From Allobosea caraganae (GTDB lineage Bacteria; Pseudomonadota; Alphaproteobacteria; Rhizobiales; Beijerinckiaceae): DNA of 64,000 nt. The notes under the pieces were generated by a model. The model saw nothing but the letters and a program-made list of their open reading frames with translations. It made no database searches and had not been told where the DNA came from. A program made the translations under genes and the position numbers. Positions 55,071 through 64,000 of this stretch are shown here, one piece after another (the first letter of the stretch is position 1; every line of letters begins with the position of its first letter). The stretch covers positions 682,001 through 746,000 of the forward strand of contig NZ_QQTO01000019.1 in assembly GCF_003351345.1 (NCBI RefSeq), given 5' to 3'.

Positions 55071-56360
55071 ATGTCCGTGAACAGCACTCGTCGCGTCATT
55101 CTAGGCGCCGCATTGGCCGGCGCCACTTTCCTGGGTTCGTTCCTGCCGGCGGCGGCGCAGGAAACGATCAAGGTCGGCATCCTCCACTCGCTCTCGGGCA
55201 CGATGGCCATTTCCGAGACGACCCTGAAGGACGTCATGCTCATGCTCATCGAGGAGCAGAACAAGAAGGGCGGCCTGCTCGGCAAGAAGCTCGAGGCCGT
55301 CGTCGTCGACCCCGCCTCCAACTGGCCGCTCTTCGCCGAGAAGGCGCGCGAGCTGATCGCCAAGGACAAGGTCTCGGCCGTGTTCGGCTGCTGGACCTCC
55401 GTGTCGCGCAAGTCGGTCCTGCCCGTGTTCAAGGAGCTGAACTCGATCCTGTTCTACCCCGTCCAGTACGAGGGTGAGGAATCCGAGCGCAACGTGTTCT
55501 ACACCGGCGCCGCGCCGAACCAGCAGGCGATCCCGGCCGTCGACTATCTCGCCAAGGAGGAGAAGGTGCAGCGCTGGGTGCTCGCCGGCACCGACTACGT
55601 CTATCCGCGCACGACCAACAAGATCCTCGAGGCCTATCTCAAGTCCAAGGGCGTCGCGTCCGAGGACATCATGATCAACTACACGCCGTTCGGCCATTCC
55701 GACTGGCAGACCATCGTCTCCGACATCAAGAAGTTCGGCTCGGCCGGCAAGAAGACCGCCGTGGTCTCGACCATCAACGGCGACGCCAACGTGCCGTTCT
55801 ACAAGGAGCTCGGCAACCAGGGCATCAAGGCGACCGACATCCCGGTCGTGGCCTTCTCGGTCGGCGAGGAAGAGCTCGCCGGCATCGACACCAAGCCGCT
55901 GCTCGGCCACCTGGCCGCCTGGAACTACTTCCAGTCGATCAAGACGCCCGAGAACGACGCCTTCATCAAGCAGTGGCAGGCCTTCACCAAGAACCCGAAG
56001 CGCGTCACCAACGACCCGATGGAGGCCCATGTCATCGGCTTCGCCATGTGGGTGAAGGCGGTCGAGAAGGCCAAGTCCACCGATCCGGACAAGGTCATCG
56101 AGGCGCTGCCCGGCATCGAGGCCCCGAACCTGACCGGCGGCATCTCGAAGATGCTCCCGAACCACCACATCACCAAGCCGGTCTTCATCGGCGAGATCAA
56201 GCCGGACGGCCAGTTCGACGTGGTCTGGAAGACCCAGGGCCTGGTCCCGGGCGACGCCTGGTCGAAGGAGCTCGACGGCTCCAAGGACCTGATCGGCGAC
56301 TGGGTCGAGAAGAAGTGCGGCAACTTCAACGTCAAGACCGGCAAGTGCGGCGGCGCGTGA
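55071..56360 (+). CDS. urtA: Urea ABC transporter, substrate-binding protein UrtA
   Basis: 429 aa periplasmic binding protein of the branched-chain amino acid family. N-terminal signal with STRRVILGAALAG, possibly Tat-dependent, then ETIKVGILHSLSGTMAISET, VFGCWTSVSRKSVLPVFKE and FYPVQYEGEESERNVFYTGA, which are UrtA hallmarks. It delivers urea (and perhaps short amides) to UrtBC. First gene of the operon, 110 bp before urtB. Confidence 0.95.
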   Translation: MSVNSTRRVILGAALAGATFLGSFLPAAAQETIKVGILHSLSGTMAISETTLKDVMLMLIEEQNKKGGLLGKKLEAVVVDPASNWPLFAEKARELIAKDKVSAVFGCWTSVSRKSVLPVFKELNSILFYPVQYEGEESERNVFYTGAAPNQQAIPAVDYLAKEEKVQRWVLAGTDYVYPRTTNKILEAYLKSKGVASEDIMINYTPFGHSDWQTIVSDIKKFGSAGKKTAVVSTINGDANVPFYKELGNQGIKATDIPVVAFSVGEEELAGIDTKPLLGHLAAWNYFQSIKTPENDAFIKQWQAFTKNPKRVTNDPMEAHVIGFAMWVKAVEKAKSTDPDKVIEALPGIEAPNLTGGISKMLPNHHITKPVFIGEIKPDGQFDVVWKTQGLVPGDAWSKELDGSKDLIGDWVEKKCGNFNVKTGKCGGA

Positions 56361-56470
56361 GGTCATGAGGGGAGGGGCGGCACGGGCGCCATAAGCCCGG
56401 CCGCCCCTTAGTTCTGCCCGGCCGCCATGCGGCGGCCGGGATCGCCGCCCGAAAGCCCGAAGACAGGTCA

Positions 56471-58072
56471 ATGATCTCGATTGCCCGCCTTTTGCGCCAG
56501 CTCGTCGTCCTGACGGCGCTTCTGATCTCGCCCCTCGCGGCCTTCGCCCAGGGCGCCGACGATGCCTTCACCCGCCTGGGCGCCGACAGCTATTCCGACA
56601 CCGCCCGCGCGGTCGAGATGCTGGTGACGAGCGCGCATCCGCAGGCGGCCGCGATCATTGAGGCGCTCGGCGACGGCAGGCTGCTCGCAGGCGGCGGCGC
56701 GGTCATCGTCAAGACCAGGGACGGCAAGCTGATCGACGCGAAAACGGGCCAGCCGGTCGCGACCGAACCCGCCGGGCTCAGCGCTGTCAGGCTCAACAAC
56801 AATGTCAGGCGCGTGGTCCAGGCGGCTTTGGGCGGGCTCGGCCTGCTCAATCCCGATGCGGGCAAGCGCATCGCGGCGGCCGAGGCCGTGTTCAAATCCC
56901 GCGACGTCACCGTGTTGCCGGTGCTGGAGGCCGCCATCGCCAAGGAGAGCGACGCCAAGGCCAAGGCGGCGCTGCGGCAGGCCCAGGCCGCGATCCTGAT
57001 CGTCAAGACCGACGCGCCGCCCTTCGACCGTCTCGCCGCCGTCGACGTGCTGCGCGAGCGCGGCGACCAGGAGGCGCTGGCGACCCTGCGCTCGCTGCCG
57101 GGCGATGCCTCGCCCGCACTGAAGGACGCGCAGGGGCGCGCCATCGCAGCGATCGAGGGCAATCTCGCCTTGTGGCGCGCCGGGCAGAACCTCTGGTACG
57201 GGCTCTCGCTCGGCTCCGTGCTGCTGCTCGCCGCGATCGGGCTGGCCATCACCTTCGGCGTGATGGGCGTGATCAACATGGCCCATGGCGAGATGGTGAT
57301 GCTCGGCGCCTACACCACCTTCGTGGTGCAGGAGCTGATCCGCACCAGCGCGCCCGGCCTGTTCGACTATTCGCTGATGATCGCGATCCCGGCGGCCTTC
57401 CTCGTCGCGGGAGCGGTCGGCATCGCGATCGAGCGCGGCGTCATCCGCTTCCTCTATGGCCGGCCGCTCGAGACGCTGCTGGCGACCTGGGGCATCAGCC
57501 TGATCCTGCAGCAGGCGGTGCGCACCGGCTTCGGCCCGACCAACCGCGAGGTCGGCGCGCCGAACTTCATGTCGGGCGCCTTCGAGATCGGCGGGCTCGC
57601 CATCACCTGGAACCGGCTCTGGATCATCGTCTTCGCCGGGCTGGTCTTCGCGGCGCTGCTGGCCATCCTGAAGCTGACGCCGATGGGCCTGCAGATGCGC
57701 GCCGTCACCCAGAACCGGCGCATGGCCTCGGCCATGGGCATCCGCACCGGCCGGATCGACGCGCTGACCTTCGGGCTTGGCTCGGGCGTGGCGGGGCTGG
57801 CGGGCGTCGCGCTCTCGCAGATCGACAATGTCAGCCCGAACCTCGGCCAGAGCTACATCATCGACAGCTTCATGGTCGTGGTCTTCGGCGGGGTCGGCAA
57901 TCTCTGGGGCACGCTGGTCGGCGCCATGACGCTCGGCGTCGCCAACAAGTTCCTCGAACCCTATGCGGGCGCCGTGCTCGGCAAGATCGCACTGCTCGTC
58001 TTCATCATCCTGTTCATCCAGAAGCGCCCGCGCGGCCTGTTCGCGCTCAAGGGCCGGGCGGTGGAAGCATGA
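56471..58072 (+). CDS. urtB: Urea ABC transporter, permease UrtB
   Basis: 533 aa. A signal sequence (about 1-27) and a 200-residue periplasmic helical domain precede the LivH-type permease part (from about 238), which has GVMGVINMAHGEMVMLGAYT and SGVAGLAGVALSQIDNVSPN. The extra N-terminal domain is normal for UrtB. The stop overlaps the urtC start (ATGA). Confidence 0.94.
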   Translation: MISIARLLRQLVVLTALLISPLAAFAQGADDAFTRLGADSYSDTARAVEMLVTSAHPQAAAIIEALGDGRLLAGGGAVIVKTRDGKLIDAKTGQPVATEPAGLSAVRLNNNVRRVVQAALGGLGLLNPDAGKRIAAAEAVFKSRDVTVLPVLEAAIAKESDAKAKAALRQAQAAILIVKTDAPPFDRLAAVDVLRERGDQEALATLRSLPGDASPALKDAQGRAIAAIEGNLALWRAGQNLWYGLSLGSVLLLAAIGLAITFGVMGVINMAHGEMVMLGAYTTFVVQELIRTSAPGLFDYSLMIAIPAAFLVAGAVGIAIERGVIRFLYGRPLETLLATWGISLILQQAVRTGFGPTNREVGAPNFMSGAFEIGGLAITWNRLWIIVFAGLVFAALLAILKLTPMGLQMRAVTQNRRMASAMGIRTGRIDALTFGLGSGVAGLAGVALSQIDNVSPNLGQSYIIDSFMVVVFGGVGNLWGTLVGAMTLGVANKFLEPYAGAVLGKIALLVFIILFIQKRPRGLFALKGRAVEA

Positions 58073-59211
58073 TCACCCGCTTCCTCATCCAGGGCATGGA
58101 CAAGCGCGGCCTGGTCTTCCTGGCCCTCCTAGCCGGGCTGGCGCTGCTGGTGCCGCTCTCCAACCTGCTGTTGCCGCCAGGCTCGTTCCTGCACGTACCG
58201 ACCTCGACCATGTCGCTCTGGGGCAAGTATCTCTGCTACGCCCTGCTGGCGATCTCGCTCGACCTGGTCTGGGGCTATTGCGGCATCCTGAGCCTTGGCC
58301 ACGGCGCCTTCTTCGCGCTCGGCGGCTACGCGATGGGCATGTACCTGATGCGCCAGATCGGCTCGCGCGGCGTCTACGGCAACCCGATCCTGCCGGACTT
58401 CATGGTCTTCCTGAACTGGGGCGAGCTGCCCTGGTACTGGTACGGCTTCTCGTCCTTTCCCTTCGCCATGCTGATGGTGCTGCTGGTTCCCGGCCTGCTC
58501 GCCTTCGTCTTCGGCTGGTTCGCCTTCCGCTCGCGCGTCACCGGCGTCTACCTCTCGATCATCACGCAGGCGCTGACCTATGCGCTGTTGCTCGCCTTCT
58601 TCCGCAACGACATGGGCTTTGGCGGCAATAACGGCCTGACCGATTTCAAGGACATCCTGGGCTTCAACGTCCAGGCGCAGACGACGCGCGCCGCGCTCTT
58701 CGCGATGACCTGTGTGATGCTGATCGCCAGCTTCCTGATCGCGCGCGGCATCGTCGACTCCAAGCTCGGCAAGGTCGTGATCGCGATCCGCGACGCGGAA
58801 TCGCGCACGCGCTTCCTCGGCTACCGGGTCGACCGCTTCAAGCTCTTCGTCTTCACCGTCTCGGCCTGCATGGCGGGCGTGGCGGGGGCGCTCTATGTGC
58901 CGCAGGTCGGCATCATCAACCCGAGCGAATTCGCTCCGGCGAACTCGATCGAGACCGTGATCTGGGTCGCGATCGGCGGCCGCGGCACGCTCGTCGGCGC
59001 GGCGCTGGGCGCGGTCGTGGTCAACTACGCCAAGACCGTCTTCACCTCCGGCTTCATGGCGCCGTACTGGCTGTTCGCGCTGGGTGCGCTCTTCGTCTTC
59101 GTGACGCTGTTCATGCCCAAGGGCATTTTGGGCACGGCGCAGGACTGGTGGGGCAAGCGCCGGAAGCCCGAGCCGGCGACGCCCGTCGCCGAACCGGCCG
59201 CGGCGGAGTGA
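58069..59211 (+). CDS. urtC: Urea ABC transporter, permease UrtC
   Basis: 380 aa LivM-type permease with about ten membrane helices. DLVWGYCGILSLGHGAFFAL, RNDMGFGGNNGLTDFKDILG and IGGRGTLVGAALGAVVVNYA are characteristic. The ATG at 58069 overlaps the urtB stop. Longer upstream readings are urtB in another frame. Confidence 0.95.
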   Translation: MITRFLIQGMDKRGLVFLALLAGLALLVPLSNLLLPPGSFLHVPTSTMSLWGKYLCYALLAISLDLVWGYCGILSLGHGAFFALGGYAMGMYLMRQIGSRGVYGNPILPDFMVFLNWGELPWYWYGFSSFPFAMLMVLLVPGLLAFVFGWFAFRSRVTGVYLSIITQALTYALLLAFFRNDMGFGGNNGLTDFKDILGFNVQAQTTRAALFAMTCVMLIASFLIARGIVDSKLGKVVIAIRDAESRTRFLGYRVDRFKLFVFTVSACMAGVAGALYVPQVGIINPSEFAPANSIETVIWVAIGGRGTLVGAALGAVVVNYAKTVFTSGFMAPYWLFALGALFVFVTLFMPKGILGTAQDWWGKRRKPEPATPVAEPAAAE

Positions 59212-59216
59212 ATGCG

Positions 59217-59987
<771 letters not shown>

Positions 59988-60013
59988 TGTCATGACCTTC
60001 GTCGCATCCGTTC

Positions 60014-60116
60014 CCGTCATTGCGAGCGAAGCGAAGCAATCCAGGGGGATTGGCTCGACCGGTTGCGCCTCGCTCCCCCTGGATTGCTTCGTCGCTATCG
60101 CTCCTCGCAATGACGG
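60014..60116. repeat. Palindromic repeat, family E, inside the urt operon
   Basis: Outer arms CCGTCATTGCGAG and CTCGCAATGACGG, inner arms GCGAAGCAATCCAGGGGGA and CCCCCTGGATTGCTTCG. About 103 bp, filling most of the 165-bp gap between urtD and urtE. The operon continues after it, so the transcript would carry the hairpin internally. Confidence 0.85.
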
Positions 60117-60152
60117 CTTGGGCGATGCGGTGATCGCGGGAAGGTTGTTCGC

Positions 60153-60848
60153 ATGCTGAACGTCGAAGCCATCGACCTGCACTACGGCGCCGCCCAGGCG
60201 CTCAGGCGCGTCTCGGTCACGGCCGAGATCGGCAAGGTGACCTGCGTGATGGGCCGCAACGGCGTCGGCAAGACCACGCTGATGCGCGCCATCGTCGGCC
60301 AGCAGCCGATCAGCGGCGGCCGGATCAGCTTCGAAGGGCAGGACATCTCGACCTTGCGCACCGAGGACCGGGCGCGCGCCGGCATCGGCTTCGTGCCGCA
60401 GGGCCGCGAGGTCTTCCCGCTGCTGACGGTCAAGGAGAACCTGGAGACCGGCTTCGCGCCGCTGCCGCGCAAGGAGCGCTATATCCAGGACGAGCTCTTC
60501 AACCTATTCCCCGTGCTGAAGTCCATGCTGGGCCGGCGCGGCGGAGACCTCTCGGGTGGCCAGCAGCAGCAACTCGCCATTGCGCGAGCGCTGGTCACCC
60601 GACCCAAATTGCTGGTTCTCGACGAGCCGACCGAGGGCATCCAGCCCTCGATCATCAAGGATATCGGCCGCGCCATCGACTATCTGCGCCAGCGCGGCGA
60701 CATGGCGATCGTGCTGGTCGAGCAATATTTCGACTTCGCCCGCGACCTCGCCGACACGATGTTCGTGATGGATCGCGGCGAGGTCGTGCTGTCCGGTCCG
60801 ATGGCGGAGCTTGATGGGGCGCAGGTGCAGCGGCTGATTCAGGTGTGA
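60153..60848 (+). CDS. urtE: Urea ABC transporter, ATPase UrtE
   Basis: 231 aa ABC ATPase of the LivF type. Walker A GRNGVGKTTLM, FVPQGREVFPLLTVKENLE, signature LSGGQQQQLAIARAL, Walker B LLVLDEPTEGIQPS, switch His region replaced by VLVEQYFDFA as usual for the LivF/UrtE family. It starts 37 nt after repeat E with a GGAAGG ribosome binding site. Urease genes do not follow in this window. Confidence 0.95.
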   Translation: MLNVEAIDLHYGAAQALRRVSVTAEIGKVTCVMGRNGVGKTTLMRAIVGQQPISGGRISFEGQDISTLRTEDRARAGIGFVPQGREVFPLLTVKENLETGFAPLPRKERYIQDELFNLFPVLKSMLGRRGGDLSGGQQQQLAIARALVTRPKLLVLDEPTEGIQPSIIKDIGRAIDYLRQRGDMAIVLVEQYFDFARDLADTMFVMDRGEVVLSGPMAELDGAQVQRLIQV

Positions 60849-60886
60849 CGCCGTCCTGGAACGGATTCTCACTCAGCAGACTCCGT

Positions 60887-60979
60887 CGTCATGGTCGGGC
60901 TTGTCCCGACCATCCACGTCTTCGCTGGTCGAGGACCGTGGTCAAGACGTGGATGCTCGCCACAAGGGCGAGCATGACG
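60887..60979. repeat. Palindromic repeat, family A, copy 6
   Basis: Left hairpin TCGGG-CTTGT-CCCGA, right hairpin CTCGCCACAAGGGCGAG, joined by CATCCACGTCTTCG and AAGACGTGGATG. The right stem has changed on both strands relative to copy 1 (GGG/CCC to GCC/GGC). It lies between the convergent urtE and DUF2000 genes. Confidence 0.85.
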
Positions 60980-61010
60980 AACTGGACTTGCTGATTAAGA
61001 GTCAACGGGT

Positions 61011-61421
61011 CTATCCGTGCAGCGCCAACCCCTTGACGATCTTGTCGATCTCCTTGCGCTCGGCGTGAAGGCCTAACCCAACCAGATCGAGCACGTCGGT
61101 AGGCACTGCAGCGACCGCGGCCCGGTTGTCGGCGTCGTTTCCGGTCACGAACAGCTCGCTCGTATAGAGATGCGGGCGCACGCCGCGATCCTGGGCGCGC
61201 TTCAGCACCTGCGTGAGCTGCTCGCCGCTGGCGGCGAAGACCAGCACGGGCTGGCGGATCAACGGGCCGTAGAAACGCCCCGATCCGTCGCGATAGGATT
61301 CGCCCGCGAGTTCCGGCGAGGCGCCGACAAGCCCGCCGGCCAGAAAGCTCGCGACATCGAGTTTTTGCCAGGGAGCGAGATTCTCGCGGACCACGATGGC
61401 GATCTTGGTATCGTAACGCAT
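61011..61421 (-). CDS. DUF2000 family protein
   Basis: 136 aa cytosolic alpha/beta protein; MRYDTKIAIVVRENLAPWQK and the central PVLVFAASGEQLTQVLKRAQ are the DUF2000 pattern. The family fold resembles peptidyl-tRNA hydrolase 2, but the function is unknown. Its start codon lies within the same CATG as the AraC gene's first possible start. Confidence 0.82.
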   Translation of the reverse strand: MRYDTKIAIVVRENLAPWQKLDVASFLAGGLVGASPELAGESYRDGSGRFYGPLIRQPVLVFAASGEQLTQVLKRAQDRGVRPHLYTSELFVTGNDADNRAAVAAVPTDVLDLVGLGLHAERKEIDKIVKGLALHG

Positions 61422-62298
61422 GGCCTATTCGCTAACCGACGCCGGAAAGGCGCGTCTTGAACGATCGTGCGGGCCGTCGCGCGGTGACTGGATGCGCATG
61501 GGCTCCGGTGCGGATGGCATCGAGCGGATGGAGGCCTTCTTCCAAGGCTACGCCTATGATCCGCACCGGCACGACACCTACGCCTTCGGCCTGACGCTCT
61601 CGGGCGTGCAGTGCTTCGACTATCGCGGCAGCCGGCGCGACAGCCTGACCGGGCACGCGATCGTGCTGCATCCGGACGAGGTCCATAACGGCCGCTCCGG
61701 CATTCCCGAGGGTTTCAGCTACCGCATGCTCTATGTCGAGCCGCGGCTGATCCGGGCGGCGATGGGCGAGCGCGGCCGGGCCTTGCCCTTCGCCTCCGCA
61801 GCGGTGTCGCAGGATGCGCGGCTCGTTACCGCTGTGGCGCATGCGCTTGATGATCTCGACGCGCCGCTCGACGCCCTTGCCGCTGAGGACCTGCTGCTGC
61901 CGCTGGCCGATGCGCTGCTGGCGCTCGACCCATCCGCGGCGCGGCAGGGCGGCAAGCTGATCGACCGGGCGGCGGCCGAGCGCGCGCGGCAGCATCTCGA
62001 CGCCAATATCGATGCCATCGTGGCTTCAAGCGAGCTGGAGGCGATCACCGGGCTCGACCGTTTCGCGCTGGCCCGGCATTTCCGCGCCTCGTTCGGCACC
62101 AGCCCCTATAACTATCTCGTGATGCGGCGGCTGCAGCGGGCGCGCCGCCTGCTGCTCCAGGGCGTGCCACTGGCCGATGCCGCCTTCGCCTGCGGCTTCG
62201 CCGACCAGAGCCACCTGACGCGGCAGTTCCGCCGGGCCTATGGCGTCACACCGGGGCGCTGGCGCGCCTTGCAGGCCGGAGACCGATCCCAGCCATGA
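61420..62298 (+). CDS. AraC-family transcriptional regulator
   Basis: 292 aa. An N-terminal cupin-like sensing domain with DPHRHDTYAFGLTLSGVQCF and LHPDEVHNGRSG, and C-terminal double HTH with FALARHFRASFGTSPYNYL and ADAAFACGFADQSHLTRQFR. The first ATG (61420) shares the tetranucleotide CATG with the divergent DUF2000 start, leaving no promoter space; ATG 61492 or 61498, shortly before the sensing domain, may be the real start. It probably regulates DUF2000. Confidence 0.85.
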   Translation: MAYSLTDAGKARLERSCGPSRGDWMRMGSGADGIERMEAFFQGYAYDPHRHDTYAFGLTLSGVQCFDYRGSRRDSLTGHAIVLHPDEVHNGRSGIPEGFSYRMLYVEPRLIRAAMGERGRALPFASAAVSQDARLVTAVAHALDDLDAPLDALAAEDLLLPLADALLALDPSAARQGGKLIDRAAAERARQHLDANIDAIVASSELEAITGLDRFALARHFRASFGTSPYNYLVMRRLQRARRLLLQGVPLADAAFACGFADQSHLTRQFRRAYGVTPGRWRALQAGDRSQP

Positions 62299-62382
62299 CG
62301 GAAGTCGGCTTGCCCAGCCTGCCGCCGCCATGCATGAAGCATCTCCAAAGCCGGATCAGGTTTGCCGGCAGGAGTGCGCGCC

Positions 62383-63366
62383 ATGCAGCTTGGAATGATC
62401 GGCCTCGGCCGGATGGGTGCCAATATCGTCCGCCGCTTGATGAAGGCCGGGCATGAATGCGTTGTCTATGACCGCGATCCCAAGCCCGGCGCGGCGCTGG
62501 CCGGCGAGGGGGCCATCGCGGCCTCCGACCTCGCCGACCTCGTCTCCAAGCTGAAGGCGCCGCGCGCGATCTGGGTGATGCTGCCGGCTGGCGAGATCAC
62601 CGAGGCGACGCTGAAGGAGCTGGCGGGCCTCGTGCTGCCTGGCGACACGCTGATCGACGGCGGCAACGCCTTCTGGAAGGACGATGTCCGGCGCGGCAAG
62701 GAGCTTGCGGCCAAGGGCCTGCATTATCTCGATGTCGGCACCTCCGGCGGCGTGCATGGGCTCGACCGCGGCTATTGCCTGATGATCGGCGGCGCGAAGG
62801 AGGCCTTCGACCGTCTGGAGCCGATCTTCAAGACGCTGGCGCCGGGCAAGGGCGGGATCGAGCCGACCAAGCATCGCGACGGCCGCAACCCGCGCTCGGA
62901 GGAAGGCTATCTGCATTGCGGCCCGGTCGGCGCCGGCCATTTCGTCAAGATGGTCCATAACGGCATCGAGTACGGCATGATGCAGGCCTTCGCCGAAGGC
63001 TTCGACCTGCTGCGCAACGCCTCCGCCAAGGAAGGCCTGCCGCCGGAATACGGCTTCGATTTCGATGTCGCCGAGGTTTCCGAGGTCTGGCGCCGGGGCT
63101 CGGTCGTGACCTCCTGGCTGCTCGACCTCACCGCCGAGGCGCTCGCTGCCGACGAGGACCTCTCGGCCTATACCGGAAACGTCTCGGATTCGGGCGAGGG
63201 GCGTTGGACCGTCGAAGCTGCGCTCGACACCGCGACGCCGGCCGAGGTGCTGACGTCTGCGCTCTACACCCGCTTCCGCTCGCGCAAGGACCACACCTTC
63301 GCCGAGAAGATCCTCTCCGCCATGCGGGCCGGGTTCGGCGGCCATGTCGAGCCCAAGAAGCCCTGA
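62383..63366 (+). CDS. gnd: 6-Phosphogluconate dehydrogenase (decarboxylating), short GndA type
   Basis: Converts 6-phosphogluconate to ribulose-5-phosphate. The 327 aa length, [19 protein letters not shown] at the start, [21 protein letters not shown] and [19 protein letters not shown] are those of the short, usually NAD-using branch; classical 6PGDHs have about 470 aa. The catalytic Lys/Asn pair (KMVHN) is present. GGAG lies 8 nt before ATG 62383. Operon with gntK. Confidence 0.92.
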   Translation: MQLGMIGLGRMGANIVRRLMKAGHECVVYDRDPKPGAALAGEGAIAASDLADLVSKLKAPRAIWVMLPAGEITEATLKELAGLVLPGDTLIDGGNAFWKDDVRRGKELAAKGLHYLDVGTSGGVHGLDRGYCLMIGGAKEAFDRLEPIFKTLAPGKGGIEPTKHRDGRNPRSEEGYLHCGPVGAGHFVKMVHNGIEYGMMQAFAEGFDLLRNASAKEGLPPEYGFDFDVAEVSEVWRRGSVVTSWLLDLTAEALAADEDLSAYTGNVSDSGEGRWTVEAALDTATPAEVLTSALYTRFRSRKDHTFAEKILSAMRAGFGGHVEPKKP

Positions 63367-63413
63367 ACGAAGAAGCGCTGAACAGCAGATTCCAAAAAGA
63401 ACTCCGGACAAGA

Positions 63414-63941
63414 ATGACTGATCTTTCGAAGAAGAGCGGCCCTGCCGTCATCGTCGTCATGGGCGTGGCGAGCTCGGGCAAGACCTCGCTCGGCGAGCGG
63501 CTCGGCGCGGCGCTTGGCTGGCCCTTCCGCGACGCGGATTCGTTCCACCCGCCGGAGAACGTCGCCAAGATGTCGGGCGGCATCCCGTTGACCGACGAGG
63601 ACCGCAAGCCCTGGCTGGCGGCGATCGCCGCCTGGATCGACGAGCTGCGCGCCACCGGCAAGCACGGCATCGTCACCTGCTCGGCGCTGAAGAAGGCCTA
63701 TCGCCGCATCATCGTCGGCGACCGGCCGGACGTGGCTTTGGTCTATCTCAAGGGCTCGCGCGAGCTGGTCGGCCAGCGCATGGCGCAGCGGCAGCACCAT
63801 TTCATGCCGCCCTCGCTGCTCGACAGCCAGTTCGCCACGCTGGAGGAGCCGGGGCCGGACGAGCGCCCGCTGGTGGTGCCGGTGGAACTGGCGAAGGACG
63901 CGATCGTCGAGCGGGTGCTGGCGGAGCTGAAGCTGGGCTGA
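63414..63941 (+). CDS. gntK: Gluconokinase
   Basis: 175 aa kinase with P-loop GVASSGKTSLGERL, DADSFHPPENVAKMSGGIPL (substrate loop) and CSALKKAYRRIIVG. It phosphorylates gluconate to 6-phosphogluconate, the substrate of the upstream dehydrogenase, 47 bp apart. No transporter or GntR regulator is visible in the window. Confidence 0.92.
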   Translation: MTDLSKKSGPAVIVVMGVASSGKTSLGERLGAALGWPFRDADSFHPPENVAKMSGGIPLTDEDRKPWLAAIAAWIDELRATGKHGIVTCSALKKAYRRIIVGDRPDVALVYLKGSRELVGQRMAQRQHHFMPPSLLDSQFATLEEPGPDERPLVVPVELAKDAIVERVLAELKLG

Positions 63942-63964
63942 GTGCTGAAGGTTGCCGACATGCT

Positions 63965-64000
63965 TCCTTCTCCCTCTTGCGGGAGAAGGCGCCGGCAGGC
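63965..64000. repeat. Truncated palindromic repeat, family B
   Basis: CCTTCTCCCTCTTGCGGGAG followed by AAGGCGCCGGCAGG at the window edge. The small hairpin CTTCTCCC / GGGAGAAG and following GC-rich word match the left arm at 1432; the other arm would lie outside the window. Confidence 0.6.

Overview
The window is a GC-rich, gene-dense chromosomal segment of an alphaproteobacterium of the order Hyphomicrobiales (Rhizobiales). This is inferred from the gene set: divK-pleD, eipB (DUF1849), DUF1489, DUF3572, DUF983, dmeRF, clpS-clpA, a phasin, and the block dinB / divK-pleD / rpmG / NUDIX-DUF983-rnr. A Bosea- or Methylobacterium-like host would fit, but the species cannot be fixed from sequence alone. 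I see no rRNA operon, prophage, insertion sequence, CRISPR array or plasmid function. One tRNA gene, tRNA-Leu(GAG), is present.

Layout. 0-10 kb: isovaleryl-CoA dehydrogenase followed by a cluster of ion transporters (dmeRF for Co/Ni efflux, a CorA/ZntB-type channel, a PiT phosphate transporter, MgtE) around two tandem GH25 muramidases. 10-17.8 kb: tRNA-Leu, a LysR/tautomerase divergent pair, an orphan FliN-like protein, lipB, an AT-rich orphan membrane protein, the methylcrotonyl-CoA carboxylase beta subunit and a ParB-domain orphan. 18-25 kb: a Tat-exported kelch protein, an SDR, a degenerate CDF-like protein, the carboxylase alpha subunit, and an SDR coupled to an APH(6)-like kinase. 25-31 kb: VOC protein, panC, a VWA protein coupled to a membrane DnaJ protein, a DacA-type carboxypeptidase with SPOR domain, and a phasin. 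31-36 kb: clpS-clpA, then a TetR regulator with matching operators before itself and its neighbour. 36-44 kb: azlCD, an ECF41 sigma factor with two carboxymuconolactone-decarboxylase-like genes and a textbook ECF41 promoter, and a ridA-GDPD-GNAT-unknown-HIT operon. 43.6-54.4 kb: eipB, dinB, divK-pleD, rpmG and the rnr operon. 54.4-61 kb: urea transporter urtABCDE behind a sigma-54 promoter. 61-64 kb: DUF2000/AraC divergent pair and gnd-gntK.

Functional links. Leucine breakdown is represented by liuA, liuB and liuD, spread over 22 kb instead of forming one operon. ClpS and ClpA form the N-end-rule adaptor/unfoldase pair. DivK and PleD are the cell-cycle and c-di-GMP switch. Gnd and GntK feed gluconate and 6-phosphogluconate metabolism. 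The urt operon appears to be under nitrogen control.

The most striking non-coding feature is the load of intergenic palindromic repeats: at least eight families. In one family (six copies) the hairpin arms differ between copies in a compensatory way, so pairing is kept while sequence changes. The best regulatory findings are the ECF41 promoter at 39553-39579, the sigma-54 promoter at 54982-54997 and the paired TetR operators. The best candidates for unexplored protein biology are the VWA-DnaJ pair, the AT-rich orphan at 12762-13373 and the ParB-domain orphan at 16462-17760. I do not see a clear new multi-gene defence or mobile system.
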